DNA of 64,000 bases from Ctenosaura bakeri. Taxonomy: Eukaryota > Chordata > Lepidosauria > Squamata > Iguanidae. Positions 10,101-22,131 of the stretch are shown here, one piece after another (within the stretch, counting starts at the first letter, position 1; each line of letters opens with the position of its first letter). The translations under genes and the position numbers were made by a program. The stretch covers positions 62,001 through 126,000 of the forward strand of contig CAOLHI010004222.1 in assembly GCA_948474755.1 (NCBI GenBank). The letters are read 5' to 3'. Below the pieces are notes generated by a model. The model had not been told where the DNA came from and did no database searches. It saw only the letters and a list, made by a program, of their open reading frames with translations.

Positions 10101-10505
10101 CCAAAAGATGGATAAAAGACTGGGATGGGTCCACCACCCCTGTCAGTGGGAGGAAGGGCAGTTAGTCCTCTACAGAAACTTCTATAAGGACAAGCATTCC
10201 CTCGCTGCCAAGTGGGTGGGACCTGTCCCCATTGTGAAGCAGGTTTCACCCACTGTGTACCAAGTTAGAATACCAAGGAAGAGAGGAGACTGGCTCAAGT
10301 TCTTCCACATCTCCCAGCTAAAGGAGTGGAAGGGCCAGCCAGTCGACCCAAAGGGAATTATGGACGTTGAACTTTGTGAGGAGGGCACCAGGAAGTTCCA
10401 GTTAGTGTGGTTGCTCCTCAGGTGTCTTTAAATTACCGGGAAGTGCCGGTCATTAACTTATCAGAGACATTTGTGTCAATCTATGAGGCGTTCGACAATG
10501 GTTGA
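7101..10505 (+). pseudogene. pol: pol of ERV copy A: RT, tether, RNase H, integrase
   Basis: Best preserved pol in the window. RT: open frame 7416-8831 with YVDD at 7728-7739. Tether: about 8020-8560, an RNase-H-like fold with ATSDRS where a catalytic Asp motif is expected. RNase H: Asp 8643, Glu 8757, Asp 8824, Asp 9037. Integrase: His 9313 and 9325, Cys 9415 and 9424, then Asp 9511, Asp 9691, Glu 9799, which is the D,D35E spacing, and a KWVGPVPIVK (GPY/F-like) C-terminal module. Breaks: frameshift near 7300-7410, one extra C near 8805, TGA 8833-8835, TAG 9370-9372, TGA 9898-9900, and a late shift near 10375. The ancestral end is TGA 10503-10505, aligned with the ends in C and D. Confidence 0.9.
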
Positions 10506-12585
10506 ATGGCTCCTGTATGCGCGGAAAGTGGCGACCCTCTCCCAAGCTCCCAGTACTTGTAAATAGTTACGTCTATAGGTAGTTTGGTTATTTGCTGTGG
10601 TTTATAGTTTGTTTAGTTTTGTTCTGTCTTTGTAACCGTTTTTGGCAGGAGACCAACAGGCTGGCTGACCCAAGGTCTCCCTGTAACCTCTGAGATGGAC
10701 CTACAGAGTCAGCCCGGGCACCCTGAGAAAGGAATGTGAGTCAGGCTGGAGCACCTGCCATCTCTCACACTAAGGGATGGTCTTGTGCAATGGCGCTCCT
10801 GGGACCAAAAGAGCAAGACAAGGGAGTCTCCCTCTCAGCGGAACCAAGTCTGACTCTGGAGTTCCAGTCCACCAACCAGATTAACTCCCGCCTTCCAGAA
10901 ATCTCTCTCCTCGTTCTCTCTGCGAGCCCGGACTGTTAGGGTGAGAATAGTCCGAGCTGCCATTCCACTCTCCACGTGATTCGACCTTGTATTCCTAAAT
11001 TTAGAATGTACCTCCGATGCCCCATAAGGGCTGGAGACCCACACAATTGGCAAAGACGCCTGGCCCCGGTGCATTGTTCCCAATCTGCATATGTTAATAG
11101 AACATTTGCATACGTAAGCCCCACCATCCAGGACAATCTCCAGTAGAGTCAGCATCCACTCTGGCAACTAGCAAGCGTACACTCGCTTGTCTTTGCTAAA
11201 TCTTTCTTTTCCACCATTTTGGGAGCCCCCGCCTCCAGGCGAAGGCCAGAGTCCAACCTAGTCCAACAGAGTGAGTGGGTACCACGGCCATTGCAAACGG
11301 GACTTCAGCAGGAGCATCTTACGTGCAATTGTCCAAAACAGAGCCATAGCATCCCCGAGCTTTGCAGGCCCAATCCACAACAGAGTGCTCCCTGATAGCA
11401 AGGGCCACTTATATGTGATTGTATCAAACAAGCTCCATGGTGAAATACTCGAGCAAGCACGGTTTGCAGGTCCGGTCCACCCCAGATGGTACCTCCCGCA
11501 TGGAGGCCCCCTCTACAGAGGTGTGGTCGGACCACTTTACACCTTACAGTGACCAAGGTCTGAGGCAGTCACCCCGTCTCCTCCATGTTATCAACTTTGA
11601 CTGGCATTTTGTTAAAACCCAACTGAGGCTCCCATCCTCCCCAGTCTTCATGACTCGAACTCAGCTCCCAGCAGGCCCCTTGCCATCCATTTGCATTTGG
11701 TAACTGTATTGGCTATAACCTGTGTCAGCCTTCCTTCCATAAGATATAGGTCACTGGTTTCAGGCAGCCGAGACTATCCCCGGACTCGTCCACCACCTCC
11801 TGGGCACCGTGGGGGGGGATGTGTGCCGAGACTTCACTGTTACAGTCGAGGGGCCAAGCCCGAGATGACATCTTGTTCCCGTTGCTGCAGTTGGGGACCC
11901 AGACGAGGCGATCCAGCCACTCCCCAATGGACTAACAAAGTTTCCTGCTGCTTGGACTGTTCCGCTTGCCACTTTTGCAAGCCACATCCTGCAAAGAGCT
12001 AGCGTGCCTTGGCTAGCTTGACTACAGACTTGGACATTTTGCCATTGTTCCAGCCTCACTTGGACTTATTTTGCTGTACTGCTCCAGTCACCAGACTTCT
12101 CCTGTACCCAAGGGGGGTGCAGAGACTTTTGCTTGCACCTCACCTCCCCCAGAGGTGTTCCAGCATCCACGCAGAACTGTTTGCTTCAAGGATTACTTCC
12201 ATTGCCAGACCCTGCATTTGGATTTACAGTATTTCATTGCTTATTTCCGTTGTTGCATTGCCGTTATGCCTTTCTCCATTGGCGGGAGAGTTTTTGTTTA
12301 TTACTCACCATTCATTGCTATTGCTACCATTAATTGCCATTGATATTGCTTCAATTGCCATTTGCCATTGTTAACCTTATGTTTGTCTGTGTGAATGTGG
12401 TTAGGCTTAGGATTTTGTTAGATAAGGACTGCTTTTACTAGTTAGGAATATTGCAAAAGCCTGATATCCCCAGAGTGATATGACCCCGGAATCTTTAGAC
12501 CTCCATCCAGCTCTAAATTTAGTTTTAAATGTTTAATTGGAAAATGTTCGATATTGTCCCAATACTGCCCATTTTCAGGGGGGAT
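10506..12585 (+). other. Long 3' region of ERV copy A, ends in polypurine tract
   Basis: About 2.1 kb between pol and the 3' LTR. Frames up to 121 codons do not agree in reading frame with the homologous region of C or D, so it looks non-coding. It holds ATTTGCAT at 11104-11111 and 11689-11696, a small stem CAAGCG/CGCTTG near 11172-11190, and a polypurine tract CAGGGGGGAT just before 12586. A pyrimidine tract ending TTTTTGGCAG near 10650 resembles a splice acceptor. Confidence 0.7.
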
Positions 12586-13444
12586 TGTTACTAGAGTTCA
12601 GGCCTGCCTGGTGATAGCACTAGATATCTCTTTTGATATTAAAATCATTTGGCCTTCCTCTGCCACGCTCCGCGTGTTTGTGAGGCCTCCAGACAAGCAC
12701 ATACTCAGGTGTGGCCAGTAAGTGTTGGACATTCCATTCTCCACCTAGGCAGGCAGATTAACGCCATTCCATTGCTTCAGGGACCTCTCTTGCAGACACA
12801 CATTGCTTAAGTGCGACTCTAGACAAAGATGCCCGGCCTTGCGCCGACAGTCTGACAATGCCAAGCTATTTGCATACTGGCTATACTATTGTTAAAACTG
12901 CGCTAAGCCGATCATGTAAAACTTGACCTTTCCCAAAGCTTTGTCCTGCTCCAAACTTGCATTTTTCTCACCGAGTATGGCATGGCCTATAGGCACAATT
13001 CACCCTATAAAAACTCCCCAATTCTAAGTCCACCTCGGATAGCTCTGGACTTCCATCCCGCCTTGCTGCTTTTCGGTCTGACGAGCTCCCCTCGGCGAAC
13101 CACGCTGAATTTCCTCCCTATCATCTCGCGGTTTCTTCAGGACTACGAGAAAAGGTGTTGTATCACCCATTTCCCCCGAAACTCTAATTTCTAATTCCTA
13201 GTTAGCTGTGTGTTTGTGGTGTCTTTTCTGTTGTTTGTCCTTTAATAAAGATATCAATTTTTCTGTTTTAAAACCTGTTTGACTGCTTAACTGACCTGAC
13301 TCCGTAGACATTGGGTTACAAGATCCCTGCTAAGTTACCCTGCCTCTCGCTAACTTAAGAGAGTGTTCCAATTAATTTCCCCGTCTTGTGTTTGTATTGG
13401 GTTATTTGGGTGCCCCTCCCGCGACCCCCGAGAACAGGGTAACA
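12586..13444 (+). repeat. 3' LTR of ERV copy A
   Basis: 859 bp, TGTTAC...GTAACA. TATA 13006-13013, AATAAA 13244-13249, octamer 12868-12875. It pairs with 3157-4006 and is followed by the TTCA duplication. Confidence 0.95.
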
Positions 13445-13738
13445 TTCAGAGCAGGATATGGAGTTAAGACTGCTATGGTTGCCTTAGTGGATCATCTCCA
13501 TTTTAGCATCAACAGGTGGAGTGTGTCCCTATTGGTGCTTCTAGGCCTCTCAGCAGCATTCAATACCATCAACCATGGTATCCTTCTGGCAAGGTTGGGA
13601 ATTGGAGGCACTGTGTGCAGTGGTTCTTGTCCTATCTCTTAGGCACGTTCCAAATGGTGGTGACTGGGGATAGCTGCTCCTCAAAAAAGGAGCTGTTATA
13701 TGGCATACTACAAGGTGCCTTTCTATCTCCAATGCTTT
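13445..13738 (+). pseudogene. L2-type LINE RT, middle part (block 2)
   Basis: Continues block 1: FRAGYGVKTAMVALVDHLHF, then SLLVLLGLSAAFNTINHGIL (RT motif A region) and LLYGILQGAFLSPML (motif B). One frameshift near 13625-13640. It stops in the middle of the codons for the motif B end, where a solo LTR of another family is inserted; the next residues (FNIYMK) are at 21240. Confidence 0.85.
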
Positions 13739-14509
13739 TGTTATGCATGAAATTTGGTTTTCGTAACTTGTTTTAGAATTAATACTTGATAATTATTAAC
13801 TATGATATTAATTGGCATTTTAGACACGCAGGGCTCATCAAGCAACCTTGCTTTAGAATTGTTTATTCTGTTCTGCTCCTGTTTAGAATCAATACGTACA
13901 AGCAAAGTGTTACCCTGTATGTTGGGGGTCCCAGGAGGGGCACCCAAATTGCCAAATAAAACACAAGTTGGGGGAATTTAAGCTTGAGCACTCTCTCAGC
14001 TAAACGAGAGGCAGGGTAACGGCAGCTAGGATCTTTTGCCCTATGTCTACGGCTTCAGGTCAGAGAGCAGGCAAACCAGTTTAAAAGTAACAAAAATAAC
14101 AGTTTTATTGAAAGATAAACAGCAAATAGGACAACACACACACTAGCTAACTGAGAAATAGAAATGGACAGAATTTGGGGAGCGGGTAATACAACACCTT
14201 TTCACATAGTCCTGGAGAGAAGCAGGGACTGAAGAGGAAGAAACTCAGTGTGGCTTGCTGAGAGGAGCTCCTTAGACAAACTGGCTGCAAGGCAGGATGG
14301 CAGTCCAAAGTAGTCCAAGATAGTCCCAAAAGTGGGGACTTTTTATAGAGTGGATAGTGTCTACAGGCTATGCCATGCTCGGTGAGAACAAAGGGATTTT
14401 GGAGCTGGACAAAGGAGTTTGAAAAGGTCAAGTTTGCATAATGAGCTTAACGCTTGATGACAATGGTATGGCCAGTATGCAAATGTTTCGTCTGAAAGGA
14501 ATAGCTTGG

Positions 14510-15111
14510 ATTCAAACAGGCATGTATTGATTAAGTGGTTGCAAGGGGTCATTTTTATGGGTGGTGTTGTATTTTTAACTTTATTGCTAAGTTTTTGAAA
14601 GATTCTACACTTTTTAAAATATTAAGGGGCGAAGGAAGAGGCAGCAATCCATGGAGTTCCAAGGTCTGTTTGACTCTCTGCTATTTTTATGCTATTTATG
14701 CTATTTTTATGACCAGGCTATTTTTAACTTTTTAACTTCTCAATTTTTCTTTTAATGTTTTTTTTTAATTGACAACATTAGGCAACCACTACTATCGTTT
14801 GTACATTGCCATATGTACTGAGTACTAAGTTTACTCTTTTTTAGACTTGTTTTGTGGAGTTTCAATAGCCTTAATTGCTACCTTTAGTATTTTATATACA
14901 ACTACAGAAGGAGCTTTGTTTGATTTAGTTTGGCTTCTACTCCTTGCTCAAGTGAATAGAGGAGACAAACTAGAAGCAGCAATATTAAGCGTTGGAGATA
15001 AAGCTACTTAAGAACTTACAAGGTTTCTCCTCCTCACTAATACATTAGCTGAGGACTGATTTCAAGGGGATAAATTAATACAGCTGTTTATCAACATATT
15101 CAGACTCAGTA
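14510..15111 (+). other. 5' UTR of the L1 at 14510
   Basis: About 600 bases, AT-rich, no frame of note. It would contain the L1 promoter. No recognisable motif apart from short T runs near 14745-14770. Confidence 0.5.
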
Positions 15112-16526
15112 ATGACCAAAAGGAAGAAAAGAGCTATTTTGCCTACCTTACCTGATAACCAATTCAAATAACTAATTCAAATAAAAGGAGGAAAAAAGTT
15201 TTGTCTCCACAAGGTACAAGTAACCTTAAACAAAGCAAGATAGAAGAATTTGCTGCTTCACAGTCCTCCCCGGTGTCTACAGTGAATAGATTTGCTCCTC
15301 TGGGGGAGGAAAAGAGCAGTGAGGATAATGAGCTCAGCATGATAGGAGATGAGGCTCTAGGAGATGAGGTTCTGGGAGACATAGCTGCAGCCTCAGCTGA
15401 AAAGGATCAATCACGTGTCTCCTACACTAAATTACTGACTGAACAATGTGTGTTAACAGCTCAGACTTTACAACTTGTCAGCTCCAAATTAACAGAGGTT
15501 TTAAGCACTGTGACTCAAATGACCTCAGTGCTTACACAGAGACAATTAACCCCTAACAGTATGATGCCTATTCCTACTGACTCTGATCCTGGCACCAGCC
15601 CTCAACCGGGGAAAGATCAAAATGATGCTGTGCAGCACCTTAAAGATCGAAACAACTCAGCAGTTAAAGGGAAGGACTATTGCCTATCTTTACAACCCTC
15701 CAAAGTGGTAATAGATGTCTACCCCTTCAACGGGCAGTGCCCTAAATGGAATTCAGTCTCCAGAGCCAATAAACATCTCAAGCAGATTTTCAAGATAAGA
15801 TCTTCAAATTTATCTTCAGTGGAACTCCTTTTTTCATCTGTATATTATTCAAGGTATTTACTTAATTTTAATAACTCATTCCTGCCAAACCGCATGATGA
15901 GGGAAAGACTATACCTTAAAACTTTTGGCATCTTTCCAGCCCGTCTCTTTAAAAATCTATCTATTAAACCTTTATTCCCAGTGAAGGAGAATTTGCTACC
16001 ATCTTTCCACTTATGCAACAGAACCGACTTAAGGGCTAAATTGGACAAATCAAGACCTGAGCCCCAAGCCCAAATAAAGGAGGACTTTATCACTGAGGAA
16101 TTTATTGTTGAAAATTTTTTAAAATTACCTCAAAACATTCAAATTAGCATATGGAAGAGGCTGTGCCAAATAATACCAAATCCAGCTAAATTGTTAACTC
16201 CAGACTTAGAACCACCTAAAGCCAATTATCAAGCGAATAATGCTCTATCAGAGACACTTAACTCCACAGAGCATAAAATGGAAATAGCTCCAGACTACAC
16301 TGTCTCAGCTCACACAGAAAAACCAAGCTCTTCCCTTCCCAGATTGCAAGTTGTAGAAGCTGAAATAAACCCACAGTTTGTCAGCAATCCAACATTAGTT
16401 CTATCTGACCCAGCTCAAGAATTAGACTCAAGTAACCTCCTAGAATCTAGAATAAAGCCGTCTCTAAATGGATGTGTTCAACCAGACGATGGAGGCGTTA
16501 TTGACTTGATTACATTCAATAGTTGA
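15112..16526 (+). CDS. L1-clade ORF1 protein, unusual type (open from 15157)
   Basis: A likely ATG at 15112 (MTKRKKRAILPTLPD) runs into a TAA at 15169; the main frame, open from 15159, gives 441 codons from 15201 to the stop at 16524-16526. A near-duplicate AATTCAAATAA at 15161 and 15174 suggests the shift arose by a small duplication. The protein has a Leu/Thr/Val heptad-like stretch at about residues 78-115 and a Lys/Arg-rich middle. I see neither the RRM of typical L1 ORF1 nor CCHC knuckles. Position before an L1 ORF2 is the reason for the call. The frame stayed open while ORF2 decayed. Confidence 0.65.
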
Positions 16527-16699
16527 CAGACAACTACTGAGGAAACATCCAGCTGTAGTATACCACCCCTCACATCTGGTCGTGTCTTGGATTTATCCTC
16601 CTCTGGATGTCTACAACCAAGTATCTCCTTGCCTATTGGGTTGCCCTCTAATACATCGCAGATGAGAAACTCTAAAGGGAATCATCCATCTGATAAGAC

Positions 16700-19600
16700 C
16701 TTCATTCGTATAATTTCTTGTAACGTAAAAGGACTGGGTCTTCATCTTAAAAGAGCCAAAATTTGAAACCTTTATGTCCAGATGTTCTTTTTCTTCAGGA
16801 AACCCACAATAGAGGATCTCAACCTGCTCTTCCGGTTGCTGAACTAGGAGAGCAATATGTAGCAGGAGGTACAGGGAAGAGCAAAGGAGTGGCCATAATA
16901 TTCAGAAAGGTTTTAGACTTCTGTCTTAATACTATAAAAAAAGACTTGGAAGGAGGATACATAATATTACAAGGCTCTCTTCTTGGCTGCCCAGTCACGC
17001 TGGCCACCTTCTGTGCTCCTAACCTTGACCCCGATAAATTCATGTCTTCCTTTCTTCAAATATTAGTTGATATGCAAGTGGGTGATGTCATTTTGGGGGG
17101 TGATTCAAATTCAGTTCTCAATCCATCTTTAGATAGGTCGGCTCCCTCTGAGAAGGATAAATTATCCCAGTCTACCAGGTTAACCAAGATAGTAACAGAT
17201 AAGGGTCTATTGGATCCATGGAGAACTATCCACCCAACAGACAAAGATTACACATTTTATTCCTCAGTTCATAATTCCTATTCACGGATTGATCACTTCT
17301 TCGTCTATAAATCATTTCTTCCCTTCATACAAAATGTCTCCATTGAACTAATACTATACTCTGATCATTCTCCCCTAATTCTAGATTGGATTAGTAATAC
17401 TGAATTTCCACCCTCCAAAATCTGGAGATTTAATCCAGCACTTCTTCTAAATGACCAGTTTAAAACTCAGCTTCATAGTGTAATTAAATCTTTTTATCAA
17501 GAGAACAGGACCAAAAATATGTCTGAAGCCCTTCTGTGGGATACTTTGAAAGTAGTCCTTAGAGGACATCTCATGCAAGAAGGAGCAAAACAGAAAAAAA
17601 TTAGAGAACATAAAAGAATGGTCCTTATGTCGGAGATAGCTCATTTAACCCATGCTCACAAATCCACATCCAACATGTCCACGTTTAAGACCTTATTGAA
17701 GAAAAAAGCTGAACTGGAAGAATTAGACATGAGGAAAATCCAAACATCACTTATGTACACTAAGGCATATTATTATGAACATAACAATAAAAACTCCAAG
17801 TTACTATCTAGATTAGTGAAAAGGAAAGCAGAAAAAAGATGGATTGCAAGTGTCACTACAGGGAATAACACTATTACATCACAGCCAAAATTTATTTCCT
17901 CAGAATTTGAAAAGTTCTATACTAATCTATATTCATCTGAATTACCATCAGATCTTAATATAGATGACCTTGCTCAAACATTCAAATTTAAGAAATTGAG
18001 TGAACAACATAAAGCAGCTTTAAATAGACCAATTGAAGAACCTGAGGTTAAAATAGCCATCCAAAAGTTGAATTCTGGGAAATCACCAGGTCCGGATGGT
18101 TTCTCAGGGGAATTTTACAAGCTCTTGATAACGGAGTTGACCCCTCATATAGCACACTTATTTAACAAATTATTAGGTAAAAAAAAACCCACCTGGAAGT
18201 TGGAGAACCTCTCGTATCATACCCATTCCCAAGACAACTGAAGAGAATCCATCAGTTCAAGCATTTAGGCCAATTGCCCTCATTAATCAAGACATTAAGT
18301 TGTTGTCTTCCATTATGGCTAATCGACTGAGCTCTTTTATCACTGAATACATAAATGTTGATCAGACAGGGTTCATTTCTGGCCGTAAACTTGCGGATGC
18401 TATTCGAAGAGCAGTTAACATCATACACTACTCTACTGAATCTCATACCCCCTTGGTGATGCTCTCATTGGATGCTCTAAAGGCTTTTGACAGAGTGGAA
18501 TGGCGATATCTTTTTAAGGTATTAGAGGAAATGAATTTTGCGGACACCTTTATTGATTTCCTTAAAAACACATATGCACAGTCTGAAGCAGTAATTAACA
18601 ACAACAAGAAAGATTCCAATCCTATACCATTGCGACATGGCACAAAACAAGGTTGTCCCCTATCACCTATCCTCTTTGCTATTGCAATAGAACCACTGGC
18701 TGAAGCAATTAGACACCATACTAAGATCAGAGGCCCCATCATCCATCATCAGGAGCACAAAATAAATCTATACGCTGATGATACTCTCCTCTTCCCTATA
18801 GAACCAGATCTTTCTCTTCCAGCTCTTTCTAACCTTCTCAGGTTTTTTGGCAAATGTTCAGGCTTCAAAATAAATTTTCACAAATCCAAGATGCTCTGTT
18901 TCAATGCTTCCTTAACTACTCAATGGAGATGACAGAAAATAATGAATCTACAGTTGTGCCCATCTGGTTTTCAGTATCTAGGAGTTTTACTAACAAAACA
19001 AATGCTTCAAATGCTGTATAGAAATTATAAACCATTAACCAAATGGATCAAGGCCAAAATTAATCGCTGGAAAACATTCACCCTCTTCTTACTGGGCAAA
19101 ATCGCTATAGTTAAAATGTTCCTTGTTCCAAAAGTTTTTTTTCTTTTTCAAACCATTCCATTAACCCCTTTGCCCTCATACTTCACAAAATGGCAAAATT
19201 TGATTAATAATTTTATTTTGATGGTAAGAGGCCTCGTTTTCCTCAGGCAGTTAAATACTCACAATCTCAGAACAGGGGTCTTGCCATTCCAAATGTACCG
19301 CTATACTTTGAAGCTTTCCAGATTTGCCAACTTGTTCAGCTAATTAGAAATGACCAGTCTACTAAGTGGGTAGCATTAGAATTAGAACATGATCTGTCTG
19401 AAGGAGTGAGAATTATATTCTCCAAGTTAACCAACAGAGACGTTAAAAAGGTTCCAAACCCATGTTTACAAACCACATTGCTGACATGGAAAAAATGGCA
19501 ACATGTTCTCACACCTTACCCATCACCTATCAGGCCCTTCCTTCTCCATCCAAATTTCTATTACAACCACAAATTTTCCCAATTCAGAGATTGGAAAGAC

Positions 19601-20502
19601 AAGGTACTGTTTACAATTCATGATTTATTTTACAATTCCAAACCAAAATCAAGAGATGAATTGATACAGATGTTATCCCCGATCCCCCTACATGGTTCCC
19701 CTTGTATCAAATACTTAGTTTTATTACCAGACTGACCCACATAGGGTAACTTCCACGCAGCTTGTCTCCATTTGAAAATATGTGTGTCTCAAAGGATCTC
19801 TCTCTGAAAGGGTTGGCATCAAAAATTAATAAATGGTTCATCGATGAGACCTATGGTCGAGGTCTCCTGAGTAAATCAGGATGGGAAGCTGAACTTGACA
19901 TTCAGATATTGGATGCAAACTTGTTGAAAATTTGGACATCGCCCCCATATAAATCTTCCACAACCAAATTTAAAGAGTGTACCCTTAAATTGGTCCATAA
20001 GTGGTACCTTACACCTGTTTAACTGAGTTACATCATGAAAACAGCATCATTTAATTGTTGGCGGGGCTGTGGTTCTAAAGGTACTTACCTTCATATGTGG
20101 ATATCCTGCCCTGTTGTAGCCCATTTTTGGTTGGAGGTTTTGAAAAATATTAGTATGGTTACAAAGCAAACAGTAATTGCTTGTCCTACCCTCCAGCTGT
20201 TTTCAATATATGACTCACAATGTAAACTACTGAACCACAAGGATCTGATTAATTTCTTTCTCATAAATGCTAGATTGGAAATTGCCTCCAATTGGAAAGT
20301 AGGCAATTTCTCTATCAACAGATGGTGGGGAAGAATCTGGGATACATGGCTGCTGGAAAAGCTGGTGCATAATGGAAGGTTAACAAAAGGTTGTGCCACA
20401 CAGGACAACTTTGAAAAAATATGGCACCCTTTTGTTGATTTTATGAATGACACACCATACTTACACTGGAGCTCTCACCATGCAGTTCAGAACTCTGGTT
20501 GA
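16700..20502 (+). pseudogene. L1-clade ORF2: endonuclease, RT, Cys-rich C-terminus
   Basis: APE-type endonuclease from about 16705: CNVKGLGLHLKR, DVLFLQETH, GGDSN (17098-17112), YSRIDHFF, YSDHSPL. RT: GKSPGPDGFSGEFY near 18080, FISGRKLADAIRRAVN near 18375, GTKQGCPLSPILFAIAIEPL near 18640, YADD 18771-18782. C-terminus: CWRGCGSKGTYLHMWISC near 20060, an L1-type zinc-knuckle region. Open pieces are 16763-18241, 18300-18932, 18942-19343, 19406-19735, 19762-20022 and 20035-20502, so at least five breaks, the first near 16760. The enzyme would nick target DNA and copy L1 RNA. Confidence 0.9.
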
Positions 20503-21233
20503 GCACTCCATGGTAGTGATTCTTGTTATAACCTCTTTCTATTTTGTACTGTCTTTGTACCGTGTTTTCCTTTGCATTGTCCTTTGGATTTTTTAATAAA
20601 TTAATTTTAAAAAAAAAGGAATAGCTTGGCTGAGAGCCATGCATCTATTGTAAGGGTTTGCAATGAGGTGTTCCCTGAAGCAACGAAGAGGCTTGGGTTG
20701 CCTGCCTCAATAGGGTCTGGAATGTAAAACCATTAACGGCCGTACCTAGTACGTGCTTGACCGGAGGACCCTTGCAAACACATGGAGTGGGGTGGCAGAG
20801 AGAGGTCAAGTAAAGGCCGAATTGTTTGATATCAAAATAATATCTAGTACTCTCACCAAACGTGTCATAACTGGAGTAACAAAAGGACATTGCTATTGTG
20901 AAAGATGTCTTTGGGAATGACCCAGGATGTTGCTTGGAAAAACACAGAATGTTTAGGAATGTGAAAGGTCAGATAGAATGTAACACATGTACAAACTGTT
21001 ACTCTGCTTGCATAAATCTTTTCTTTTCTGTAAGCATTCTTTAATATAAACATAAATATAGTATAAAAAGGGAAGCCTGAAAGAATAAATCATTCTTCCT
21101 GGGAGCCTTTGGTCAAAGATATATACGTGCATCTGTCCTTCTTTCCTTTCTACCTTGTGTTTGGGGGTTCAAATCAACTCCATGTTCCACCTCGAGATAT
21201 AGTGGAGGTGTGATTAGTTTATCCACCTTAACA

Positions 21234-22131
21234 TTTTTTAACATCTACATGAAATTATTGGGAGAGATCATCGGGAGGCATGGGGTGCAGTGCTATCAGT
21301 ATGCTGATGACATCCAAATATATTTCTCCATGCCTTCAAAAACAGCCTCTGCTAAGGACAGCGTGTTTCCTCTGAATGAATGCTTGAAAGAGGTAATGGG
21401 CTAGATGAGGAAAAACAAATTGAAACTGAATCCAGACAAGACAGACCTTACTCACTGTTAAAGATCCTAATCTGAGGTTGGAGGTGTGTCGACCAGTTCT
21501 GGATAGGGTCACACTCTCCCTGAAAGACCGTGTTCACAGTTTGTGAGTGCTCCTGGATCCGTCCCTCCAAATGTCTGCTCAGATAGATGCAATGGTCAGG
21601 AGTGCTTATTATCAGCTTTGGATGATACCCCAGTTGTGCCCCTACCTAGAATTAGATGAACTAAAGATGGTAACCTCAAGGTTGGACTTCTGCAATGCAA
21701 ACTACGTTGGGCTACCTTTGTACCAAGTTCAAAAATTCCAACTGGTCCAAAATATGACAACCAGACTAGTCATGGGTACATCGAGGAGTCAAGATATTAC
21801 ACCAATATTAAAATCACTCCACTGGCTCCCAATTAGTTTCTGGGCAAAGTGTTGGTAATTACCTTTATGGCCCTACATGGTTTGGGTCCAACTTACCTAC
21901 AGGATCGCCTCCTCCCATACAATCTGCCCCATACACTCAGGTCCCCTGGGGGTGATTTACTTAAACAGCCTAAAACAAGACTGGCAACCATCACCCAGGA
22001 CCTTGTCATCAGCCACTCCTAGACAGTGGAATGGCCTGCCAGAAGAGATCCAACAGCAAAATATGCTGTCTGAATTTTTAAAACTGCTAAAGACTTATCT
22101 CTTCCAGCTGGCCTACTCAATCTATTTTTAA
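21234..22131 (+). pseudogene. L2-type LINE RT, C-terminal part (block 3)
   Basis: Starts FNIYMKLLGEIIGRHGVQCY, then QYADD at 21297-21311 (motif C), followed after frameshifts near 21400-21550 by SLHWLPISFWAKC near 21815 and a conserved C-terminal end (RQWNGLPEEIQQQ, 22022-22060; TYLFQLAYSIYF to 22128). This completes the RT whose first part is at 2505-3156 and 13445-13738. 22132-22319 is the 3' UTR and tail. Confidence 0.85.

Larger units (their letters stand above)
3157..13444 (+). mobile_element. ERV copy A, provirus with both LTRs, target duplication TTCA
   Basis: LTR 3157-4006, leader, gag, pro, pol, long 3' region, LTR 12586-13444. The direct repeat TTCA lies at 3153-3156 and 13445-13448. 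Removing the element and one TTCA restores the L2 reading frame without an indel, so both ends are exact. The LTRs differ at roughly one base in twenty over the first 270 bases by eye. Gag and pol carry several stops and frameshifts; no env-like frame was found. Confidence 0.95.
14510..20617 (+). mobile_element. Full-length L1-clade LINE with 15-base target duplication
   Basis: AAAGGAATAGCTTGG is present at 14495-14509 and 20615-20629. In between lie a 5' UTR, ORF1, ORF2, a short 3' UTR with AATAAA at 20595-20600 and a short A tail. About 6.1 kb, so not 5'-truncated. ORF2 has at least five frameshifts or stops, so the copy is dead. Confidence 0.85.
13908..20881 (-). mobile_element. Solo LTR of the main ERV family, minus strand, split by an L1
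   Basis: On the plus strand it runs TGTTAC (13908) to GTAACA (20881), with AAAG duplications at 13904-13907 and 20882-20885. Own sequence is 13908-14509 and 20630-20881. On the minus strand it shows the TATA box (14347-14341), AATAAA (14109-14104), octamer (14484-14477) and GATATC at 20828-20833. Its start resembles the solo LTR at 54911, so both belong to one subfamily. Confidence 0.85.
13739..21233 (+). mobile_element. Solo LTR of a second ERV family, split by later insertions
   Basis: Begins TGTTATGCATG at 13739 and ends CACCTTAACA at 21233. Own sequence is 13739-13907 and 20886-21233, about 517 bp. It has TATAAAAA at 21062-21069 and AATAAA at 21084-21089. Flanks read CTTT on the left and TTTT on the right, a 4-base duplication with one change; removing it restores the L2 frame. 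Unrelated in sequence to the main ERV family LTRs. Confidence 0.7.

Noticed and set aside
11271..11552. Small accessory protein in the ERV A 3' region
   Set aside because: The homologous regions of C and D do not keep the frame or the residues.
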